From contig JACVRU010000057.1 in the NCBI GenBank assembly GCA_014534295.1, positions 1-10,276 on the forward strand: a DNA stretch of 10,276 nt, in the 5' to 3' direction. The DNA is from Thermoleophilia bacterium. Lineage in GTDB: Bacteria; Actinomycetota; Thermoleophilia; Gaiellales; Gaiellaceae. The position numbers and the translations under genes are program-made. The notes under the pieces were generated by a model. It was not told the DNA's origin. It searched no databases and worked only from the letters and a program-made list of their open reading frames with translations. Below are positions 5,747 through 10,276 of this stretch, piece after piece (the stretch's first letter is position 1; every line of letters begins with the position of its first letter).

Positions 5747-6115
5747 GTGGCCCCCGTCCGCATCGTCCTCGTCGAGGACAACGACGTCTTCCGCGAGGCG
5801 CTCGAGCTGCTGCTCGGGCTCCGCTCCGACGTCGAGGTGGTCGCGGCGGTCGGGAGCGGCGAGGAGGCCGTCGCCGCCGTGCGCGAGCACGAGCCGAGCG
5901 TCGTGCTGATGGACTACCGTCTCCCGGGGATGGACGGGGTCCAGGCGACGAGGGCGGTGCTCGCCGCCGCCCCGGGTGCGTCGGTCGTCTGCCTCACGGG
6001 CGAGGCTGCCCCGCACGAGATCCGGGCGCTCCTCGACGCGGGCTGCGTCGCCTGCTTGACGAAGGACCAGGAGCTCGACGCGATCGTCCGCGCCGTCGTC
6101 GAGGCGGCCGCGTGA
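5747..6115 (+). CDS. Stand-alone response-regulator receiver domain protein
   Basis: A 122-residue protein consisting only of a CheY-like receiver domain. Key residues are all present: acidic pair E10/D11 (VLVEDNDVFREAL), phospho-acceptor D56 (VVLMDYRLPGMDG), switch T84 (CLTGEA) and K106 (LTKDQ). The sequence style (VFREALELLL, LPGMDGVQATR) is that of NarL/FixJ receivers, but it stops right after the last receiver helix, with no LuxR-type DNA-binding domain in any frame downstream. It should therefore act by protein contact or as a phosphorelay intermediate. GTG start 9 nt after fakA with a weak GGTGA upstream; the stop overlaps degV by GTGA. No histidine kinase is in the window, so the phosphodonor is unknown. 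Its position inside the fatty-acid kinase operon suggests it influences FakA/FakB or responds with them; this is inference. Confidence 0.92.
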   Translation: MAPVRIVLVEDNDVFREALELLLGLRSDVEVVAAVGSGEEAVAAVREHEPSVVLMDYRLPGMDGVQATRAVLAAAPGASVVCLTGEAAPHEIRALLDAGCVACLTKDQELDAIVRAVVEAAA

Positions 6116-6972
6116 GCCTGACAGCGGCGAACACGGCGATCGTGGTCGACTCGACGGCGGACTTCCCCGAGGCCCCGACGCGCTTCCCTAACTGGCGCGT
6201 GGTCCCGCTCTACGTCCGCTTCGGCGACGAGAGCCACCGCGACTGCGTCGACCTCGGGCCGGATGAGTTCTACGCCCGGCTCCGCACCGCCTCCGAGCTG
6301 CCGACCACGTCGCAGCCGACGCCGGCCGACTTCGCCGCCGCCTACGAGGAGCTCGCCGGCTACGAGCGGATCTACTCGGTGCACATCTCCGGGAAGCTCT
6401 CCGGGACGGTCGCGAGCGCGAGGACTGCTGCGGCGGAGGCCGGCGCCGATCAGCTTCGGATCGTCGATTCGGACACGGCCTCCGCCGCGATCGCCATGTT
6501 AGGGCTCGCGATCCAGCGCCGCCTCGAGCGGGGAACGACGGACGAGGAGATCGACGAGCTCGTCGAGCGCTACCGCCGCGAGGCAGGCCTGCTCTTCACC
6601 GTGGACACGCTCGAGTTCCTCGCGCGCGGCGGGCGCATCGGCCGGGCCCGCGCGCTCGCCGGCCAGATGCTGAACGTGAAGCCGATCCTGACGATCCGCG
6701 AGGGCGAGGTGCTCCCGGTCAAGCGCGTGCGGGGGAGCCAGAAGGCGTTCATGGAGTTCGTCCGCGCCTTCCGGGAGGGGACGCCGGACGCACCGGGCCT
6801 CCGCGTCGGGATTGCGCACGCAGACGCCCCCGAGCGGGCCGAGGCGCTGGCCGAGCTGGTCGCGCGCGAGCGGCCCCGGGCGGAGATCGACGTGACGACG
6901 ACGCTCGGCGCCGTGATCGGGACGCACGCGGGCCCCGGCACGGTCGGCTTCTTCTGGTTCTACGACCCCTGA
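6112..6972 (+). CDS. fakB: DegV/FakB fatty-acid-binding protein
   Basis: A 286-residue DegV-family protein, normal length. FakB proteins bind a fatty acid, present its carboxyl to FakA for phosphorylation and carry the acyl-phosphate onward. Motifs in order: VVDSTADF (11-18), LPTTSQPTPADF (63-74), HISGKLSGTVASA (91-103), VDTLEFLARGGRIGRAR (164-180), LNVKPIL, and IGTHAGPG (269-276) with the family His (H272). Ser/Thr, Arg and His that contact the head group in known FakB structures are present. The GTG start overlaps the receiver gene stop (GTGA) and has GAGG 7 nt upstream. It ends FFWFYDP, and its last 13 nt overlap the end of the convergent metallo-beta-lactamase-like gene. Fatty-acid chain specificity cannot be read from sequence. 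The assignment as FakB rests on family and on the fakA operon. Confidence 0.9.
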   Translation: MSLTAANTAIVVDSTADFPEAPTRFPNWRVVPLYVRFGDESHRDCVDLGPDEFYARLRTASELPTTSQPTPADFAAAYEELAGYERIYSVHISGKLSGTVASARTAAAEAGADQLRIVDSDTASAAIAMLGLAIQRRLERGTTDEEIDELVERYRREAGLLFTVDTLEFLARGGRIGRARALAGQMLNVKPILTIREGEVLPVKRVRGSQKAFMEFVRAFREGTPDAPGLRVGIAHADAPERAEALAELVARERPRAEIDVTTTLGAVIGTHAGPGTVGFFWFYDP

Positions 6973-7550
6973 ACCAGCCCTGCCAAGGCCTCCTTCGCGC
7001 CGCCGACGAGCGGAGCGCCGTGGCCCATGCAGAGCACGTCGAACTCGACGTCCAGCAGCCGGGCGGCGCTCCGCTTCGCCTCCTCGGGGTCGTGCATGTA
7101 CTCGAAGGGCACCCAGTCGAGCGGGCCCTGCGGCACGCGGACGAACAGATCCGGGGTGAAGAGCACCCCGGCGTCGCGCCGGAGCAGGAGGGTGTGCTGC
7201 GTCGTGCCGGCGCCGGGCGTGAAGATTGCCCCGAGCCCGCCGGGAAGCGCGTCCCCCTCCGTGTAGCGCTCGTCCGGCTCCTCGTCGACCTGCTGCGCGA
7301 GCGCGGGGACGTAGACGGGCACCCCCAGCTCGCGCCGCAGGCTCCAGGCGGCGCGCTGGTGGGAGCCCGTCGTCAGCACGATCGCGCTGATCCGGTCGAG
7401 CTGCTCGAGCGTGTCGTCGGCGAGCGGGTGGGGGTCGATCAGGATGCCGTCGGCGGCGTGCGAGCAGCCCCACGCGCCGCCGATCCGCTCGTCCCGGACG
7501 CGCCAGTGCCAGACACCGGGAACCAGCTCCTCGGCGCGGTCGGCGCTCAT
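6960..7550 (-). CDS. Metallo-beta-lactamase-fold protein with incomplete metal site
   Basis: A 196-residue protein with the course of a small MBL-fold hydrolase: LVPGVWHWRV at the start, ADGILIDPH, a strand then loop at residues 55-66, FTPGAGTTQHTLLL (H119), GVLFTPDLF (D134) and VLCMGHGAPL (H177). These would be the second His, bridging Asp and last His. The first motif, usually HxHxDH after a hydrophobic strand, reads VLTTGSHQRAA here with only H64, so full two-metal binding is doubtful. It may bind one metal, use different ligands, or be non-enzymatic. The ATG overlaps the stop of the upstream Cys-rich gene (ATGA), indicating coupled translation, and the 3' end runs 13 nt into degV. No signal peptide, so cytosolic. 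The substrate is unknown. Confidence 0.8.
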   Translation of the reverse strand: MSADRAEELVPGVWHWRVRDERIGGAWGCSHAADGILIDPHPLADDTLEQLDRISAIVLTTGSHQRAAWSLRRELGVPVYVPALAQQVDEEPDERYTEGDALPGGLGAIFTPGAGTTQHTLLLRRDAGVLFTPDLFVRVPQGPLDWVPFEYMHDPEEAKRSAARLLDVEFDVLCMGHGAPLVGGAKEALAGLVQGS

Positions 7551-8677
7551 CCTACGAGACGGTAGACGAGTCCCGCCCGCCAGGTCTCGCCGGCAGCGCC
7601 GAAGGTGCGCGCGAGCGGCTCGCAGTCGTAGCCTCCGCGGCCTCCCTGCCAGGCGGCGAGGAGGAAGCCGAGCGAACCTCCTCGGCGTCCGGCCAGCTCC
7701 CAACGCCGCATCATCGGGCCCGCCGGGTTGCCGCCGTGGCAGCCCCAGAGGACGCCGTCGATCGAGGGCGTGTCCTCGGCGAACGCCTCCGGCCGCTCCG
7801 CGGCCGCGAGCGCCCACGCGTCGAACTCCTCCCAACCCTGCACCTCGACCTCGAGGCACTCCGGGTCGCATGGCGCGAACCGGACGACTGCCCGGCCGGG
7901 ATCGTCGCACTGCCGCGTCCGGAGGATCGGCCCGGCCGCCGGCCCGCCGGGCTCGCCCGAGCAGACGATTTGGCCGCCCGTGTCCAGAACCTCGAGGCGC
8001 CGGTACGGCAGGCGGGCGTGCGCGACGAGCTTCGGCTCCTTCAGGAACGCGAGCTCGTCCGTCCGGCCGCACGCGCCCTCGGCGCAGAGCTCCGTGACCG
8101 TGACCGTCGAGCGGAGCGCGTCATCCTCGAGCTCGTAGCTGTACGCGACCCGCATCAGCGGCTCGGGGTAGGTGTGGCCGTCGCTCAGGTCGACCTCGAG
8201 CGTGAGCGTCGTCGGGCCGTGCTCGAGCACGCGCGAGTCGACGACGCCGAAGCCGCCGTTCGCGGGGGCGCAACCCCGCACGCTCACCTCCCAGGCGTTG
8301 TCGGCCGTGAACCGGAGCTCGCCGGGCCGCCCGCGTGCGTGGTGCCAGCCGAACGCTCCGAGCCCGCCGAAGTCCGTGTCGTTGAGCGTTCCCGGGCCGA
8401 GCTCGTCGTCCACCAGCACGCGTCCGTCGGGTGTCTCGAGCCGTGCCACGTAGCCGGGGCCGACGACGTCGGGGACGCAGCGCGTGAAGATCGTCCAGCG
8501 GCCGTGGTCGTTGGCGAGGACGACGCGGTCGGCGGGCTCGGGTGCCGGGGCGGGCGCGTTGGCGCGCAGGGGTATCGGGGCGGGCGCGGGGGCGCGCTCG
8601 GGCGCAGGCCAGAGGAAGCCGACCGCCCCTAGGGCGGCGGCGGCGAGCAGGAGGACGACAGCGAGGGCGAGGCGCAA
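7547..8677 (-). CDS. Membrane-anchored Cys-rich protein of unknown function
   Basis: A 376-residue protein I do not recognise. Residues 1-23 are a hydrophobic segment (LALAVVLLLAAAALGAVGFLW) without a lipobox Cys, most likely an uncleaved anchor or a signal peptide. Residues 24-50 are an Ala/Pro linker (APAPAPIP, APAPAPEP). Residues 51-376 form a soluble domain predicted to face outside, with ten cysteines (67, 136, 198, 203, 239, 257, 270, 274, 313, 352), an even number that would suit disulfides. It has a strand-rich look and a GGNPAGPMMRRWEL segment near the end. The frame opens with TTG at 8677, directly before the hydrophobic segment; no ATG or GTG is available nearby and no strong ribosome site is seen, so the start is tentative. 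It is translationally coupled to the MBL-fold gene, suggesting a shared role. Coding is supported by signal segment, length and GC bias. Confidence 0.75.
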   Translation of the reverse strand: MRLALAVVLLLAAAALGAVGFLWPAPERAPAPAPIPLRANAPAPAPEPADRVVLANDHGRWTIFTRCVPDVVGPGYVARLETPDGRVLVDDELGPGTLNDTDFGGLGAFGWHHARGRPGELRFTADNAWEVSVRGCAPANGGFGVVDSRVLEHGPTTLTLEVDLSDGHTYPEPLMRVAYSYELEDDALRSTVTVTELCAEGACGRTDELAFLKEPKLVAHARLPYRRLEVLDTGGQIVCSGEPGGPAAGPILRTRQCDDPGRAVVRFAPCDPECLEVEVQGWEEFDAWALAAAERPEAFAEDTPSIDGVLWGCHGGNPAGPMMRRWELAGRRGGSLGFLLAAWQGGRGGYDCEPLARTFGAAGETWRAGLVYRLVG

Positions 8678-8708
8678 CCGGCGCAGGGTATCCCGTCCGG
8701 GCCTGCTT

Positions 8709-8738
8709 CCTATACTCGCGGGGCGCTGGTCGTGACAG
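8709..8738 (-). promoter_or_regulatory. Putative promoter of the Cys-rich/MBL operon
   Basis: On the minus strand, CTGTCA (8733-8738, 4 of 6 matches to TTGACA) and TATAGG (8709-8714) are separated by 18 nt. Transcription would start roughly 25 nt before the TTG at 8677. The -10 overlaps the plus-strand TATACT. Confidence 0.4.
8711..8716 (+). promoter_or_regulatory. Putative -10 box for recG
   Basis: TATACT is a near-perfect -10 element in otherwise GC-rich DNA, oriented toward recG, with a fitting -35 not apparent. It overlaps the opposite-strand -10, so the two divergent promoters may compete for polymerase. Confidence 0.4.
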
Positions 8739-8750
8739 TTCGAAACTCAA

Positions 8751-8766
8751 CCCGTCTGCCGACGGG
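8751..8766. repeat. Small perfect hairpin in the recG leader
   Basis: CCCGTC, loop TGCC, GACGGG: a 6-bp perfect stem ending 10 nt before the assigned recG GTG and followed by CTTT. It could shape the mRNA leader or be a weak attenuator. It is too short to call a terminator with confidence. Confidence 0.3.
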
Positions 8767-8776
8767 CTTTGCGAGC

Positions 8777-10276
8777 GTGGACCAGGTCCCCGAGTGGCCG
8801 CGCCCGCGCGGCGCCCCGCGCCCGCAGCGGCTCGACCGCTCGCTGGAGACCCTTTCGGGTGTCGGCAAGACGGTCCAGCGGCGCCTGGCGAGGCTCGGAC
8901 TCGAGACCCTCGGCGATCTCCTCCGCCACCGGCCGCGCCGGTACGTCGACCCGACGCGCATCGCCGACCTCTTCGGCGAGGAGGAGACGGTGATCGAGGG
9001 CGACGTGCTGCGAGCGTCGAGCCGGCGCGCGCGCGGACGGATGACCGTCCAGAACGCGCGGGTCAAGGACGAGAGCGGCGAGGTGGACTGCGTCTGGTTC
9101 AACCAGCCGTGGGTGGCCGAGCGGCTGAGACCCGGCATCAGGGTGCGCGTGATCGGTCACCTGAGGCGGGGCGCGTTCGCGGTCAGGTCGCACGACGTGC
9201 TGGAAGAGGCGTCGCCGCCGGGGCTCGTCCCCGTCTACCCGGCGAGCGAGGACGTCACCTCCGGCTTCCTGCGGCGGCTCGTCGACGCGGTGCTGCCGGA
9301 GGCGCGAGCCCTCCCGGACCCGCTGCCGGCGACGGTCCGGGAGGCGGAGGGGCTGCCGTTGCGCGCGGACGCGCTCCACGCCGTCCACCGGCCGCGCGGG
9401 GCCGCCGAGGCGGAGGAGGGCCGCGGCCGGCTCGCCTTCGACGAGCTGCTCGTGCTCCAGCTCGGGCTCGCGCGCCGCGCCGCCGAGCGGGAGCAGGCGG
9501 TCGCGCCGGCGCTCGGCCCGCCGGGCGAGTTGATCGACCGCTACCGCGCAGCGCTCCCGTTCGCGCTCACGCCGTTCCAGGAGCAGGCGGTCCGCGAGCT
9601 CGACGCCGACCTGGCCCGCGCCGTGCCGATGCAGAGGCTGCTCCAGGGCGAGGTCGGCTCCGGGAAGACCGTGGTCGCGCTCTACGCGCTGTTGCGCGCG
9701 GTCGAGGCCGGCTTCCGCGGCGCGCTGATGGCCCCCACGGAGACGCTCGCGGAGCAGCACTTCCTCACCGTCGAGGGGATCTGCCGTGAGCTGGGCGTGA
9801 CCTGCTCCCTGCTGACGAGCTCCGTGCCCGCCCGGGAGCGGCGCGCCGGCGCGGGCGCGCAGCTCGTCGTCGGCACGCACGCGCTGATCCAGGAGGGCGT
9901 CGAGCTGGACTACCTAGCCGTCGCCGTCGTGGACGAGCAGCACCGCTTCGGCGTCGAGCAGCGGCAGGCGCTCGTGTCGGGTCGCTCGCCTCACGTCCTG
10001 CACATGACGGCCACGCCGATCCCGCGCACGCTGGCCCTGACCGTCTACGGCGACCTCCAGGTGAGCGAGATCGCGAAGCCGCCCGCCGACCGGAAGCCGG
10101 TCGTGACGCGGTGGATCCCGGAGGAGCGGGCCTCGGAGGCCTACCGGCGTCTGACGCGGCTGCTGCGCGAGGGGCGCCAGGCGTACGTCGTCTGCCCGCT
10201 GGTGACCCAGTCCGAGAAAGTCGCCGGGCGGGCGGCCGAGGCCGAGGCGGAGCGGCTGCGGGCGGGGGAGCTGGGC
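8777..10276 (+). CDS. recG: ATP-dependent DNA helicase RecG (3' partial)
   Basis: The first 500 residues of RecG (usually about 700), which remodels stalled forks and branches Holliday junctions; the rest lies beyond the window. The N-terminal wedge begins with the helix-hairpin-helix-like LDRSLETLSGVGKTVQRRL (19-37) and LLRHRPRRYVDP, followed by an OB fold with DCVWFNQPWV. The helicase core has LTPFQEQAV, Walker A GEVGSGKT (291-298), APTETLAEQH, GTHALIQ, the DEQH box (386-389) in VVDEQHRFGVEQR, and MTATPIPRTLALT (410-422). The start at GTG 8777 (MDQVPEW) is preferred because codons before it lose the strong GC bias at third positions; an in-frame GTG at 8732 would add 15 residues and cannot be excluded. 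Synteny with fakA/degV matches other Gram-positives, although two minus-strand genes intervene here. Confidence 0.96.
   Translation, partial: MDQVPEWPRPRGAPRPQRLDRSLETLSGVGKTVQRRLARLGLETLGDLLRHRPRRYVDPTRIADLFGEEETVIEGDVLRASSRRARGRMTVQNARVKDESGEVDCVWFNQPWVAERLRPGIRVRVIGHLRRGAFAVRSHDVLEEASPPGLVPVYPASEDVTSGFLRRLVDAVLPEARALPDPLPATVREAEGLPLRADALHAVHRPRGAAEAEEGRGRLAFDELLVLQLGLARRAAEREQAVAPALGPPGELIDRYRAALPFALTPFQEQAVRELDADLARAVPMQRLLQGEVGSGKTVVALYALLRAVEAGFRGALMAPTETLAEQHFLTVEGICRELGVTCSLLTSSVPARERRAGAGAQLVVGTHALIQEGVELDYLAVAVVDEQHRFGVEQRQALVSGRSPHVLHMTATPIPRTLALTVYGDLQVSEIAKPPADRKPVVTRWIPEERASEAYRRLTRLLREGRQAYVVCPLVTQSEKVAGRAAEAEAERLRAGELG

Noticed and set aside
8738..8748. GTTCGAAACTC resembling a tRNA T-arm
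   Set aside because: No matching T-stem, acceptor stem or anticodon arm can be built around it on either strand.
8542..9789. Plus-strand open frame of 415 codons overlapping the Cys-rich gene and recG
   Set aside because: Out of frame with clear RecG motifs and dominated by Arg/Ala/Gly; a shadow of the real frames.

Overview
The window is very GC-rich bacterial DNA with dense, mostly real coding, frequent GTG (once TTG) starts and 4-nt ATGA/GTGA start-stop overlaps. The block rpmB - asp23 - fakA - degV - recG resembles the rpmB/yloU/yloV(fakA)/recG neighbourhood of Bacillus and many Gram-positives. With the high GC, a TAnnnT -10 box placed just ahead of a start codon, and REP-like GGGGTC-type palindromes, this suggests an Actinomycetota member, perhaps a deep-branching one such as Thermoleophilia. 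That placement is inference, since no rRNA or tRNA is present.

Layout. (1) 1-1394, plus: end of a riboflavin operon, ribBA (5' truncated by the window) overlapping ribH. (2) 1395-1637: a 243-bp gap with two copies of a palindromic REP-like unit, ending in a likely leaderless promoter for rpmB. (3) 1638-1829, plus: rpmB (L28, zinc-ribbon form). (4) 1826-3762, minus: a two-gene drug-efflux cassette, a 14-TM MFS exporter and its TetR repressor, tail-to-tail with rpmB. (5) 3763-3833: divergent control region with two copies of one palindrome, the probable TetR operator. (6) 3834-6972, plus: a tightly packed operon asp23 - fakA - stand-alone receiver domain - degV/fakB. (7) 6960-8677, minus: a Cys-rich membrane-anchored protein of unknown function followed by a metallo-beta-lactamase-fold protein lacking most of the first metal motif. 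(8) 8678-8776: divergent promoter region. (9) 8777 to the window end, plus: recG, cut by the window edge.

How the genes work together: ribBA and ribH feed riboflavin synthesis. asp23/fakA/degV form a fatty-acid kinase module: FakA phosphorylates fatty acid held by a FakB (DegV) protein, giving acyl-phosphate for phospholipid synthesis. A receiver-only response-regulator protein sits between kinase and carrier, translationally coupled to degV. This is the most unusual arrangement in the window and could link the fatty-acid kinase to a phosphorelay. The TetR/MFS cassette is a self-contained autoregulated efflux unit that appears inserted between rpmB and asp23, and its second operator abuts the asp23 start. 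No CRISPR, insertion sequence, tRNA or rRNA is seen.
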